Origin: CAZJYI01 sp964550025
GTDB lineage: Bacteria; Verrucomicrobiota; Kiritimatiellia; UBA8416; CAYOBW01
DNA: 49,767 nucleotides
NCBI GenBank assembly: GCA_964550025.1
Contig: CAZJYI010000080.1
Location: 1-49,767 of the forward strand
Direction: 5' to 3'
This document shows, one piece after another, positions 1-8,546 of this stretch (positions are counted from its first letter, which is position 1; each line of letters begins with the position of its first letter). The notes beneath the pieces were generated by a model, which ran no database searches, was not told the DNA's origin, and saw only the letters and a list, made by a program, of their open reading frames with translations. The translations under genes were made by a program, and so were the position numbers.

Positions 1-107
1 ACCCCTTTTCGGACAGGGTCTAGTTAGACGGTTGACCCCGCGCGGGTATGGATGCGACAGTTGCTTGAGACGCTGAATCTGGCACTTCAGGAGGTGAGGA
101 CGGGAAC

Positions 108-563
108 ATGATCGAGCGCGACGAGGATGGGGGCGTCTATCCGACCTACGAGCAGTCCGCGGTGGTGCCTTACCGCATGCGCGAGGGGCACGTCGAGGTG
201 CTGCTGATTGCCAACAACAGCGGCAAGCGCTGGGTCTTTCCGAAGGGGCTGGTCGAGCCGGGGCTTTCGCCGCAGGAGTCGGCCGTTGCGGAAGCCTACG
301 AGGAAGGTGGCGTTCAGGGGCAGGTCAGTTCCGAGGCAGTCGGCCGGTATCAGTATTCGAAATGGGGCGGCGTGTGCGACGTCGAAGTGTTCCTCATGCG
401 CGTGACGCAGCAGTTGGATGATTGGCCGGAGTCATACCGCGTGCGCCGCTGGGTCAGCCTCGACGAGGTTCGCGGGCTTGCCGACGAGCGTTTCCCCCGC
501 GAGCTGCTTGCCCGAGTCGAAGCCGCCCTCGAACGGCAAGCCTGCGAGGCCGTACCGGGCTGA
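108..563 (+). CDS. Nudix hydrolase with divergent Nudix box
   Basis: A 151-residue single-domain Nudix protein, expected to hydrolyse a nucleoside diphosphate linked to another moiety. The Nudix box spans residues 47-69 (G47 to V69). It keeps E62, E65, E66, G68 and V69, the core metal-binding helix, but the first Glu of the consensus is Leu (L53) and the Arg of REUxEE is Ala (A61). The preceding PKG and the downstream GRYQYSKW stretch resemble the diphosphoinositol-polyphosphate/ApnA hydrolase branch. A strong ribosome site (AGGAGGTGA at 89-97) lies about ten bases before the ATG, which supports this start. The substrate cannot be read from sequence, and the two box substitutions make the activity less certain than the fold. 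Confidence 0.85.
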   Translation: MIERDEDGGVYPTYEQSAVVPYRMREGHVEVLLIANNSGKRWVFPKGLVEPGLSPQESAVAEAYEEGGVQGQVSSEAVGRYQYSKWGGVCDVEVFLMRVTQQLDDWPESYRVRRWVSLDEVRGLADERFPRELLARVEAALERQACEAVPG

Positions 564-607
564 TGGCCCGGTGTGGGATTTTGTTTCCGCGGGCACACTC
601 TTCCCTG

Positions 608-717
608 TAGCCACGAGCGTGAGCGAATGGACCCGGTTGCCGGGCCTGTGTAGCGAGAGATCCACTCGCTCATCCGCCTTCACCGGGAAGCTACGGCGGG
701 ACAAGCGCTCGTGGCTA
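608..717. repeat. Inverted-repeat element after the Nudix gene
   Basis: The 242-base gap between the Nudix gene and the permease has no gene. It holds a 12-base perfect inverted repeat (tagccacgagcg at 608-619, cgctcgtggcta at 706-717). Nested inside is a second near-perfect pair around 621-632 and 660-671. Together these could fold into a long stem. It may be a palindromic dispersed element or an RNA-end structure; no T-tract follows, so I do not call a rho-independent terminator. A weak promoter-like pair for the permease (TTGCCC at 753, TAGACA at 777) lies just downstream. Confidence 0.5.
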
Positions 718-805
718 GATTTCTCGGACACAAACCGGCCGGTTTTGCTGGATTGCCCCGGCGTTTTGCAGGACAATAGACAGCAAAGGTTGCGAGGAAG
801 AACGG

Positions 806-1828
806 ATGAACGCCGCTGTACAGGCCCTTGGCGAGATGTGGATGGTGACGGCACAGATGGCGCCGTACCTCCTGTTCGGGTTCCTGATGGCGGGGCTTCT
901 CTCCGTCTGGGTGACGCCGGCTTTCGTCGAGAAGCACCTTGGCAGACGCGGGATTCGCCAGGTCTGTAAGGCGGCGATCCTGGGTGTGCCGTTGCCGCTG
1001 TGCTCCTGCGCCGTCATCCCGGTCGCGGCTTCCCTGCGCCGGCACGGCGCCAGCCGGGGGGCGACGCTGTCGTTCGTGGCGTCGACCCCGCAGACCGGGC
1101 TCGACAGCATCATGGTCACGCACTCTCTCCTGGGGCCGGTCTTCGTGCTCGTTCGGGTTGTGACGGCTTTTGTGTCGGGTGTGGTCGGCGGGGTGGTTTC
1201 GGAGTTGGTCGTCCGAGACGATGACAGTGATGATGCGGCCGGCGCCGGGGAGGCATGCGGCTGCCATCACTGCTCGACGGAAGGGCAGATGCACTGGCTG
1301 ATGCGCGCCTTGCGTTACGGCTTCGTCGATCTCGCGCGCGACATCGGCCGGGCCGTTGTCGTCGGTATCCTGGTTTCGGGCGTTCTGTCGGCCATTGTTC
1401 CCGACAACTACTTCGCGGATCGCCTTGGGCCGGGACTGTCATCCATGCTGGTGATGCTCGTCATCGGGATTCCCGTTTACACCTGTTCCAGCGGCTCGGT
1501 TCCCATTGCGCTGGCCCTGATTCGCATGGGGCTCAGTCCAGGAGCCGCGCTCGTTTTTCTGGTGACCGGCCCGGCAACCAACATGGCGACGCTGACGACG
1601 ATGTGGCGTATCCTGGGCAGGGGCGCCACCGTTGTCTACCTGCTGTCGATTGCGGCTTGTGCGCTGGCGGCGGGGTTGGTGCTGAACGCCCTGCTGTTGG
1701 GCGAGGCCGGCGGGGCCGCGCACTGCCTGCAACACGAGGGGGTTGCATGGTGGCACCATGTCGCCGGGGTAGTGCTCGTCGCCGTTCTGTTGCCGGCATG
1801 CCTGCCCCGCAGAGGGGACGGCGGGTAG
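806..1828 (+). CDS. SO_0444/YraQ-type metal-efflux permease
   Basis: A 340-residue polytopic inner-membrane permease of the DUF318/SO_0444 family, whose members are annotated as Cu/Zn efflux transporters. It has two homologous halves. The first carries GVPLPLCSC (residues 60-68) and STPQTG (93-98). The second carries GIPVYTCSSGSVPIA (221-235) and TGPATN (254-259). The loop between the halves is acidic and then has a CGCHHC cluster at 151-156, a plausible cytosolic metal-binding site. A GAGGAAGA ribosome site lies about five bases before the ATG. The specific ion is not readable; the Cys/His motifs favour a soft metal. Confidence 0.85.
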   Translation: MNAAVQALGEMWMVTAQMAPYLLFGFLMAGLLSVWVTPAFVEKHLGRRGIRQVCKAAILGVPLPLCSCAVIPVAASLRRHGASRGATLSFVASTPQTGLDSIMVTHSLLGPVFVLVRVVTAFVSGVVGGVVSELVVRDDDSDDAAGAGEACGCHHCSTEGQMHWLMRALRYGFVDLARDIGRAVVVGILVSGVLSAIVPDNYFADRLGPGLSSMLVMLVIGIPVYTCSSGSVPIALALIRMGLSPGAALVFLVTGPATNMATLTTMWRILGRGATVVYLLSIAACALAAGLVLNALLLGEAGGAAHCLQHEGVAWWHHVAGVVLVAVLLPACLPRRGDGG

Positions 1829-1953
1829 TTGTCGAAACACTGGCCGCTTTTGTGCTTTATCTGGCGAAGCAAAAGTTGCAAGCTGACCTTGTTGTCGCCT
1901 GTCCGGCGACTCCGGAGTGCAGTTTCGAGCAGTGGCTGGAGGGACGGGAATGA
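1798..1953 (+). CDS. Possible 51-aa protein overlapping the permease
   Basis: A short reading frame starts at the ATG at 1798 inside the end of the permease gene and ends at a TGA that overlaps an ATG at 1950 (ATGA). The predicted peptide has a basic N-terminus, a short hydrophobic stretch and a C-terminal part with two Cys (ACPATPEC). I recognise no family. The tight overlap pattern is what makes it worth listing; the absence of a clear ribosome site and its position in another gene's tail argue against it. It could equally be chance. Confidence 0.22.
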   Translation: MPAPQRGRRVVVETLAAFVLYLAKQKLQADLVVACPATPECSFEQWLEGRE

Positions 1954-1963
1954 AGAGTGGATT

Positions 1964-2000
1964 GCAGATCTCAGATTTCAGATCTCAGAGAGATTTCGGA
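1964..2000. repeat. Dispersed 'cagatctcagatttcag' repeat
   Basis: An AT-richer stretch made of near-repeats of cagatctcagattt. The same motif recurs at 49712-49736 near the other end of the window, in a different context. It would encode an ISDFRSQ-like string if translated, but its presence outside genes suggests a dispersed intergenic repeat. It lies between two possible starts for the next gene and argues for the downstream start at 2034. Confidence 0.5.
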
Positions 2001-2033
2001 TTCCTGACAGAGTGCAGATTTCGGACTGTCGCG

Positions 2034-2906
2034 ATGACCCTGCTCGCACTTGCCGCGCGGACGTGTGTGGCGGTGACGCTGGTCACGTCGAGTGTGGACG
2101 GCGGCGGTGGACGGAGTGCATCCGGAAACTACGTCAACGATGCCAGCATCGGGGGGATCGGCGCCGTCTCAGCGGGTGGTTCCATAGTCAACAAGGGCGG
2201 CTTTCCCGGCCAGCTCTACGAGGTAAAGGGCGTAACCTTGCGTGCCTCCTCGGCTTCGGTTGCCGAGGGCGGCGCGCGCCAGGTCACGGCCGTGGCCGTG
2301 ATGAACGACGACACATTCCTGGCCCTGCAGAACAGCGATCCCGATTGGAGCGTGAGCGGCTGGCCGTTGGCGTCGGTTACGGCAGCCGGCCTTGTCACGG
2401 CCGGCACGGTCTACCAGACGAGCACCGGGAGTGTGGCGGGCGTCTACCAGTCCACGACCGGCTCGCTCCTGCTCGTGGTGGTGGATGTCGACAACGACAA
2501 CTTTGGCGCTTACGCCGCCGACAGCCTGCCCGACGGCTGGCAGGTGACGCACTTCGGCACCAACGACGCGGTCCGGGGCGCGCCGGACGCCGATCCCGAC
2601 GCGGACGGCGGCGACAACCGCTACGAGCACACCACCGGCACCCGCCCGCTGGACAACGGCGATCTGTTCCGCATTACCTCGATCGCGAAGGTCGCGGGCG
2701 CTCCGGGCCAGGTTGACGTCACCTTTGGCCCGGCCTTTGCCGACCGCGGCTATCGGCTTCAGCAGATCGGCACGGTCACCGGCGACGTGTGGAACGTCCC
2801 GCCCGGCACGACGCAGACCACGAACGGAACGGAACGCACGGTGCGCGATCCCAATGCCGCCGGCTCGCCGGGATACTATCGGGTGCGGGTGACGTACGTG
2901 GAGTGA
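2034..2906 (+). CDS. Secreted protein with TSP3-like calcium motif
   Basis: A 290-residue exported protein. The N-terminus (MTLLALAARTCVAVTLVTSS) reads as a signal peptide. A Gly/Ser-rich segment follows (GGGGRSASGNYVNDASIGG, then NKGGFPGQLYEVKG), then an Ig-like beta domain. A DSLPDGWQ segment with an Asp-rich loop (DADPDADGGDNRYE) resembles the thrombospondin-3-type motif common in PVC surface proteins. The last 80 residues form a beta module ending YYRVRVTYVE, the style of end domain seen on many secreted PVC proteins, including the 3092-aa protein here. An upstream ATG at 1950 would add 28 residues translated from the dispersed repeat, so I chose 2034. No enzymatic motif is visible; a surface or matrix role is inference. 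Confidence 0.7.
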   Translation: MTLLALAARTCVAVTLVTSSVDGGGGRSASGNYVNDASIGGIGAVSAGGSIVNKGGFPGQLYEVKGVTLRASSASVAEGGARQVTAVAVMNDDTFLALQNSDPDWSVSGWPLASVTAAGLVTAGTVYQTSTGSVAGVYQSTTGSLLLVVVDVDNDNFGAYAADSLPDGWQVTHFGTNDAVRGAPDADPDADGGDNRYEHTTGTRPLDNGDLFRITSIAKVAGAPGQVDVTFGPAFADRGYRLQQIGTVTGDVWNVPPGTTQTTNGTERTVRDPNAAGSPGYYRVRVTYVE

Positions 2907-2917
2907 GCCTGCAAAGA

Positions 2918-3018
2918 GCAGTCAAGCCACAAGATGCACAGCGTAGCGTAGCCGCAACCAAAGGGGGGAAATCCTACCACGGAACACACGGAAGAGCACG
3001 GAAGGGCCACGGATGGGG
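2918..3018. repeat. Partial copy of a MITE-like element
   Basis: This stretch is a diverged copy, in opposite orientation, of 3169-3268. It shares the terminal motif around 2937-2963 (25 of 27 bases matching 3094-3120) and the internal ccacggaacacacgga run at 2977. With the element at 3096-3240 it fills the 415-base gap between the two secreted-protein genes; I see no gene in this gap. Confidence 0.65.
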
Positions 3019-3095
3019 CGAACGTAAGCCGTTGATGGTGAAAAGGCAGTGGCGGAAAACGTGTGAGGATAACACCGTTTTGGCGGGTTGTAGCA

Positions 3096-3240
3096 CAGCG
3101 CAGCATAGCCGCAACCAAAGAAGAGGAACAACCATGGATCACACGGATTGCACGGATGGGAGGGACTTCCCCATCCGTGGGTTCTCCCCTTCCGTGTTTT
3201 TCCGTGTGTTCCGTGGTTTGGTTGCGGCTATGCTGCGCTG
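3096..3240. repeat. MITE-like element with 24-bp inverted ends
   Basis: A 145-base element bounded by a perfect 24-base inverted repeat (cagcgcagcatagccgcaac... at 3096-3119 and its reverse complement at 3217-3240). The interior has further self-complementarity: ggatgggagggacttccccatcc-type and ccgtg-rich repeats. It has no coding capacity. Its outer end is repeated upstream at 2937-2963, so at least two insertions or one rearranged copy are present. No transposase is in the window, so mobilisation would have to be in trans. Confidence 0.7.
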
Positions 3241-3321
3241 CGCCTTTTGTGGCCATTCAACTGCTGAGGCCAGGGTGATTTGCCCGCGGAGCTCGTGTTT
3301 GCAGAGAGAGGAGAGACGGAG

Positions 3322-5091
3322 ATGCGACTGAGAATCGGTATCGTGTTTTGGCTGGCAGCGTGTTTCATTGCGTATGCGGACGTCCCGCAATTGATCAACT
3401 ACCAGGGGCGTGTCACGGTGGGGGGGACGAACTTCCACGGCACGGGGCAGTTCAAATTTGCGCTGGTGGGCGGAACGACGAATTCGTTGTGGAGCAACGA
3501 CGGGACCAGTTCGGGTGGATCCGAACCGACGGCCTACGTGTCCGTGACCGTGACCCGGGGGCTCTATTCGGTGCTCCTGGGCGACGGCATGCAGCCCATT
3601 CCGTCGAGTGCGTTCGCGGGCGAAGAAGTGAGTGTCCGCGTCTGGTTCAGCGACGGTGTGCACGGGTTCGAACAACTGACCCCCGACCGGCGCATCGCGG
3701 CCGTCGGCTATGCCCTGATGGCGGACCGGGTACGAGCGGGCGCCATCACCTCGGACATGCTGGCGACAGGCGCCGTCACGTCGGCCAACATTGCCGAAGG
3801 GGCGATTGAGCAGACGGCCCTGTCGAGGCAATACCGATCCGGTTCCGTGGACATGCAGTCCCTGCCCACTGCGGGGCCGTTCGGCCCCGTCGACACCGAT
3901 TTCACCGTCTCGTTCTCACCGGAGTTCAACTCGCGCCCCACGGCAACCCTGGCTGTTGAAAGCCCCTCGGATCACTTGCAGGAGAGAGTGAGCGTCTACC
4001 TGAAGACAAGCGGGACCGACGGCTTCACCGGTCACGCCAAGGTCGCGATGGAAGGGCAGGGAGTAGGCGCAAGTAGGTACCGGAGCCCCCTGCTGAGCGT
4101 GAACGGTCGGCCGGCGGTGGCCTATCCCGGCGCCTACATCCGCGCCGAGGACGGCGTGGGGACCTCCTGGGGAGCCCCCGTCGTCGTGGATACGGGCTCC
4201 GTCTACGGCGTCACCATGCAAATCGTCGACGGGTATCCCGCCTTGGCCTACTGGCGGGGTACCGACGTGCAATACGTCAGGGCCCTGGACGGGAACGGCA
4301 CGGCGTGGGGCACCCCGGCTACGGTCGCCAGCAGTGCGTTCACAACCACGGACATCGCTGCCCTGGCGGTCATCAATGGAAACCCCGCCATTGCGTACTC
4401 AGATCATACCGCCGGCGCGCTCAGCTATGTTTGGTCGACCGACCCGCAGGGCGGTCGGTGGAAGAGTCCCGTCAGGATCGACACCGACTGCAGCGACGCC
4501 GACAGCATCTCATTGATCACTGCTGACGGCAGGCCTGCCGTGGCCTATGTCGACGATGCAACGGAGGAGGTGCGCTATGCACGCGCGTCCGTCGCCGACG
4601 GCTCCGTTTGGCCTCCGCTCCCTCAGGTTCTGGTTTCCAACGTGTTCGCAGCCACGTCCGTTTCGCTACGCATCGTCAACGGCCGACCGGCGGTTGCCTA
4701 CAGCTACGTGGACGGCAGCTACGCGTCGGCGGTGTGCTACCGTCGCGCGCTGGACTCCCAAGGCAGCGCGTGGGGAACGGTTGCCCTGATTGGCTCTGGT
4801 GCTGGAGTTTCGCTGGCTGTGATCGATGGAAACCCCGCCGTTGGCTTCAGTGCTCTCGAGGGCGGGGGTGAGGACCTGATATACGCACGCGCCAAGGACG
4901 CCGACGGCTATCGATGGCTCAGCCCCGTCACCGTCCTGGCCGGCGGGGACTTCACGAGCACATGGTCCCTGGAAGAAATCAACGGAGAGCCGGCGATGAC
5001 TTACGGGAACGAAGACACCCGTGAAGTCGAGTTCATCCGCTCAGGGCCGCCCGCCGCGTCCATCAACTGGATAGCCGTGGAGCCGCAATAG
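3322..5091 (+). CDS. Secreted seven-repeat beta-propeller-like protein
   Basis: A 589-residue exported protein. The signal peptide covers about the first 20 residues (MRLRIGIVFWLAACFIAYAD). Next is a domain beginning LINYQGRVTVGG, a module I associate with PVC secreted proteins. A low-complexity stretch of GAITS/GAVTS repeats follows, then a beta segment that may be H-type-lectin-like. The C-terminal half has seven repeats of about 50 residues, each with an NGRPAVAY-like strand and a YxRAxDxxGxxWG-like strand, as expected for a seven-bladed propeller. The purine-rich GAGAGGAGAG before 3322 fixes the start; an upstream in-frame ATG at 3280 would put 14 residues ahead of the signal peptide. It is convergent with the 980-aa gene. 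Ligand unknown. Confidence 0.75.
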   Translation: MRLRIGIVFWLAACFIAYADVPQLINYQGRVTVGGTNFHGTGQFKFALVGGTTNSLWSNDGTSSGGSEPTAYVSVTVTRGLYSVLLGDGMQPIPSSAFAGEEVSVRVWFSDGVHGFEQLTPDRRIAAVGYALMADRVRAGAITSDMLATGAVTSANIAEGAIEQTALSRQYRSGSVDMQSLPTAGPFGPVDTDFTVSFSPEFNSRPTATLAVESPSDHLQERVSVYLKTSGTDGFTGHAKVAMEGQGVGASRYRSPLLSVNGRPAVAYPGAYIRAEDGVGTSWGAPVVVDTGSVYGVTMQIVDGYPALAYWRGTDVQYVRALDGNGTAWGTPATVASSAFTTTDIAALAVINGNPAIAYSDHTAGALSYVWSTDPQGGRWKSPVRIDTDCSDADSISLITADGRPAVAYVDDATEEVRYARASVADGSVWPPLPQVLVSNVFAATSVSLRIVNGRPAVAYSYVDGSYASAVCYRRALDSQGSAWGTVALIGSGAGVSLAVIDGNPAVGFSALEGGGEDLIYARAKDADGYRWLSPVTVLAGGDFTSTWSLEEINGEPAMTYGNEDTREVEFIRSGPPAASINWIAVEPQ

Positions 5092-5162
5092 CCGTCGGAC
5101 GGTGTTGCGGCGTCCGCTCCGGGTCACTCTCGCATCTGCCTGCGCAGACGGCTATCCATCCC

Positions 5163-8105
5163 CTACCGATATACCAACTCCGCCGTAACCGCGGCGTCCC
5201 GATCCGCCGTGAAGCGGATCCACCGGGCGTGCAGCGCGGGGGGGAAGCTGTGTGAGAAGGTCTTCCCGGCTGCCACTGTAACCGTCTCGTACAGAATCCA
5301 CGGACCGTGCCCGGTCGGGTCCAGTTCGATGCGCACCTCCACGTCGTCGGATGCGTCGTGCGAGAGTGACAGCTCGCGTTCTTCGTAGAACCCGAAGAGA
5401 TACGGATCGGACGGCTGTCCGGCCTTCACCGCTGTGTCGCGCCAGGGGCCGCCGCGGCCGACGGGCCGCCCCAAGCGCCACAGGTCGTCGATCGCACCCG
5501 CCCAGACCGCGGCTCTGCCGTCCTCGCTGGCGATGATGTGCGGGTTGTCGCCCGCCTCGAGGCCGATGCCCGTCATGACCAGGAGACCGCGGAACGACGC
5601 GTAGTCCATGACGCGGAAAGCGTGCGATGCAACGGGCCGGATCTTGGCAAACCCGTCGGCGTTTTCGGCGGGCAGCTCGTAGAACGTGCCGTGGCAGCTA
5701 AAGAGGTCGCGCTCCGTTGCTACCTCGCGGCTGATTCGGAGAAGCCCGGCGCCGGTCAATCCGTCATATGCGGCATCGCCCTTCGGTAGACGCCAACGCC
5801 GGTTCGCGTTGTCAACCACGAGCACGGACGATGCTTCCATCGTCACGGCCTCACGCGGAATGGGTACCTTGCTCTTGACCGTACGTATTCCGTCTTCTTT
5901 CTCCGTGCGCCGGAGCTTGAGTTCGCCATCGAGCTCGTAGTACCCCGTATCCAGGGCGTTCGTTCCGGTCACGTCGATTGCCGCCACACCGAGCTTCCGC
6001 CGGTTCCCACCCAGCGCCCAGAGCAGTCCACCACGTGCCGACGGCGCGTCGACGGGCGCCAGACCTGAGAAGATGGCGTCCGGCGTTGTCTTCCGCGTCT
6101 CCGGGACAGAGTAGTTGAAGACAACCGAGGCTTCGGCGCAGTCCCGTTCCGCGGTTACCCGGATCCACTCGCCTTTCGTTCCCGGCAACTCGCGCCAGGC
6201 GCTGCCCCGTGCCGGTGCCGTGACGGCGCAGAGCGGCTGATAGCGCCCTTTGCCCTTTGCGTCCACGGCAAAGGCGTAGGTCACCGGCTTGTCGCCGCCG
6301 TTGGCGACGAAGACGGTTCGCCGTCCCCACCCCCCGAACAGGAATGGGTCGGAGGTGTCGCCCGCCTTGACCGCGTCGCGCAGCCAGACCGCGCCGCTCG
6401 CCGCCGTCGGACCCAACCGGTCGGGCGTGGCGGGATCCGCGAACCACAGGTTGGAATTCGACTGGCCGGGGCCACTGATGCTGCCCTTGGCTTTGCGTTT
6501 GTTCAGGAACTCCTTCTGCGCGGAATCGTCGCAGGCGAAGACGAGGCGCTTGTCCCAGCGGCAGAAATCGCCAATGACTTTGAGGTAGGCGGAGCGTGGG
6601 CGGATGCCGGCCGTGTTCTGCGCGCAGAACGTCACGGGGAAACGCCAGAACATCCCATGCATGGTCATGAGGAGATCGGGTTCACCCGCCGGCCCGATGT
6701 CGCGAATGCGCGGCCATTCCGTATTCCAACCGTGCGCGCCATCGTAGCTGTGGCTGGCCTTGGGCAGACGAAAGAACTGCCATTTCCCGTTGTCGCGGAG
6801 ACCGAGCAGGAGGGAGCGGTGGTCCCAGCCGGTTGCCCAGATAGGGTCCGTTTCGGGGTTGGCGTTGCCGTGGATTCCGCCTGGGCCGGTGACTTCCACG
6901 AACTGGTTGCGACGGACGACGGTCCACTTGTCGGACTTGCCGTCCCACTCCGCCAGCACGCCGGAGGGGATGTCCGGGCGCTTGCGTGCTGCAGCGCCGC
7001 GCTCTCCGTTGTTGGCGTAGACCAGGCGGCCCTGCCCGGAGTAGAGCCCTTTACCGTGATAGCCCGGCAGGTTCGCCTTACGGCGCTTCTCCTTGATGTG
7101 CTCGTCCGCGAAGTGCTCCGTGACCTGCAGGGTCTTTACGTCGATCTCGTAGAACCCTTCCTCCATCGAGGCGCAGTAGATCTTGCCGGCGGGGTCGAAA
7201 AGGTGGCGCGCGTTGCCGGTGGGACGGCCGAACATCTCGCCGTAGGGAATCGCGCGCACGTTGCGTTCGGTGTCGATGGCGTAAGGACCAATGAAGAGTT
7301 GGCCGCTTTCCCGGTGGATCATGCGATTGGCCGGTGTGCCGCCGATGCTCTCGGGGCGTGTGGTGCGGTTCAGTTCGCGATCGATCTCGTAGAGCTTGTC
7401 GGAGGAACCCGTGGGGCTGTGCGGCGAGTAGGTGATAATCCACAGCCGGTCCGCCCAGGGGACGACAGCTCCCGTCCCACACTCGCCGCCGTCGTTGTAG
7501 TAGGCCAGGTGCGGGTAGATGCCGGAGAGTTGCAGGCCGCTCCCGGCAACGAAGGCGGGGCGCGTTGGCGGCGCGGTCGCGACCGGGCCGACATCCAGCT
7601 CGGGGTAAGCGGGGGAGGGGGGGTAGGCGCGCAACTCGACGATGCGCGCGAACCCGGAGTCGAACACGACGAGACGAAGGCCGTCGGTCTCGACGGCGGC
7701 ATTCAACTTCAGCGTTATCGCGGGCCGCGTGTTTGCCGGAACGCGGGTGCCGGGGATATCGCGCCACTCGCCGCCGGCCCGATGCTGCAGCACGAAATCG
7801 CGGATGGGCGACGTCCAGTGCCCATTTCTGAACCAGCCGGTCGCGATCTGCGCCGCACCGATCTTCTGCGGTTCTTTCCATGCCAGTGTCAGCGCATGAG
7901 GGCCGGCGCCGGACTCGCCGATCCAGCGCGAGTCCGCCTCCAGGGACCCGTCAATGGCATTCTCGGGCGCGAAGTCCTCGTGGACGGAGCTGGCCGTTGC
8001 TTTCGCGCTCAGGGCCAAGTTGGGCGGCACCCCGTCGTTTTGTGCCGATGCGAAGGCGGTGAGAGCAAGGATCAGGACGAACGCTGGGAGCACGGTGTAT
8101 CGCAT
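5163..8105 (-). CDS. Secreted discoidin-domain propeller-like protein
   Basis: A 980-residue exported protein. The signal peptide is about residues 1-21 (cleavage after ASA). An F5/8 type C (discoidin) domain at about 30-158 starts NLALSAKATASS and has the W-rich strands of that fold, usually a carbohydrate-binding module. The rest is a long beta-rich region with propeller-like strands (KLYEIDRE, GKIYCAS, FYEIDVKT) and two similar segments containing DAVKAGDTSDPFLFGGW and DTAVKAGQPSDPYLFGFY, suggesting an internal duplication near residues 570 and 910. No catalytic motif is evident. A GGAGG ribosome site precedes the ATG, and a promoter-like pair lies at 8145-8173. A role in polysaccharide binding or degradation is inference. 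Confidence 0.75.
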   Translation of the reverse strand: MRYTVLPAFVLILALTAFASAQNDGVPPNLALSAKATASSVHEDFAPENAIDGSLEADSRWIGESGAGPHALTLAWKEPQKIGAAQIATGWFRNGHWTSPIRDFVLQHRAGGEWRDIPGTRVPANTRPAITLKLNAAVETDGLRLVVFDSGFARIVELRAYPPSPAYPELDVGPVATAPPTRPAFVAGSGLQLSGIYPHLAYYNDGGECGTGAVVPWADRLWIITYSPHSPTGSSDKLYEIDRELNRTTRPESIGGTPANRMIHRESGQLFIGPYAIDTERNVRAIPYGEMFGRPTGNARHLFDPAGKIYCASMEEGFYEIDVKTLQVTEHFADEHIKEKRRKANLPGYHGKGLYSGQGRLVYANNGERGAAARKRPDIPSGVLAEWDGKSDKWTVVRRNQFVEVTGPGGIHGNANPETDPIWATGWDHRSLLLGLRDNGKWQFFRLPKASHSYDGAHGWNTEWPRIRDIGPAGEPDLLMTMHGMFWRFPVTFCAQNTAGIRPRSAYLKVIGDFCRWDKRLVFACDDSAQKEFLNKRKAKGSISGPGQSNSNLWFADPATPDRLGPTAASGAVWLRDAVKAGDTSDPFLFGGWGRRTVFVANGGDKPVTYAFAVDAKGKGRYQPLCAVTAPARGSAWRELPGTKGEWIRVTAERDCAEASVVFNYSVPETRKTTPDAIFSGLAPVDAPSARGGLLWALGGNRRKLGVAAIDVTGTNALDTGYYELDGELKLRRTEKEDGIRTVKSKVPIPREAVTMEASSVLVVDNANRRWRLPKGDAAYDGLTGAGLLRISREVATERDLFSCHGTFYELPAENADGFAKIRPVASHAFRVMDYASFRGLLVMTGIGLEAGDNPHIIASEDGRAAVWAGAIDDLWRLGRPVGRGGPWRDTAVKAGQPSDPYLFGFYEERELSLSHDASDDVEVRIELDPTGHGPWILYETVTVAAGKTFSHSFPPALHARWIRFTADRDAAVTAELVYR

Positions 8106-8144
8106 TGGGTAGCCTCCATGATGTCGAACGGGGTGGACTGGAGG

Positions 8145-8173
8145 AGACTATGCCACCGTAGCCGCCGATGCAA
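8145..8173 (-). promoter_or_regulatory. Promoter candidate for the 980-aa gene
   Basis: Reading the minus strand: TTGCAT (8173-8168), 17 bases, TAGTCT (8150-8145), about 40 bases before the start codon. It matches the TTGC / TAGNNT form found at several other genes in this window. Confidence 0.5.
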
Positions 8174-8250
8174 TCCCCTTTGGCATGGCGGAATTCGATC
8201 GAGTCGGGCTCCTTTTTTCGGTATAGGCGTCTGCGCGGTTGACCGGGGAC

Positions 8251-8313
8251 GCGCGGAACGGACTTCCGCGCTACTTGGGACGCCCTCCCGTAGCGCGGAA
8301 GTCCGTTCCGCGC
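8251..8313. repeat. 23-bp perfect inverted repeat
   Basis: Arms at 8251-8273 (gcgcggaacggacttccgcg then cta) and 8291-8313 are exact reverse complements, with a 17-base loop. Each arm is itself partly palindromic. It lies in the 441-base gap between the divergent ends of the discoidin gene and the His-rich gene. The remainder of that gap holds a promoter, a ccggctggaaagccgg hairpin near 8420 and the palindrome at 8473; I see no gene. Confidence 0.7.
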
Positions 8314-8472
8314 AGCCCGAGCGTGGGGAGCGGATGTGAAGAGGGAGGAGGGGTGCGGAGCTTCGTTGTGCAGGGCGTTGTGTGCGCATGCATGTGGGCG
8401 GGCATCAGCGGTACTGTCACCGGCTGGAAAGCCGGCGGCACTCTTGCCGGTTGGGGGCCGGGGGTACGGGGT

Positions 8473-8501
8473 GGGTGCGTGGATCGAGGATCCACGCACC
8501 C
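8473..8501. repeat. 13-bp stem hairpin downstream of sigma operon
   Basis: gggtgcgtggatc (8473-8485) and its exact reverse complement (8489-8501) with a three-base loop. It lies 45 bases past the stop of the minus-strand His-rich gene, where it could stop or protect the transcript. There is no T-tract on either side, so a canonical intrinsic terminator is not supported. Confidence 0.55.
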
Positions 8502-8546
8502 GGTAGACAAGTCACCGATCGATTGCCGGTGCATACAGGTGGAGGG

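Noticed and set aside
52..111. A 19-codon frame (ATG at 52) ending in an ATGA overlap with the Nudix gene.
   Set aside because: An in-frame TAG at 25 prevents it from being the tail of a longer gene, it has no ribosome site, and it overlaps the Nudix gene's own ribosome site.
6657..8339. A 560-codon plus-strand open frame opposite the discoidin gene.
   Set aside because: It is antisense to a protein with clear signal peptide, discoidin domain and repeats; the predicted product has no domain logic and its end is in intergenic repeats.
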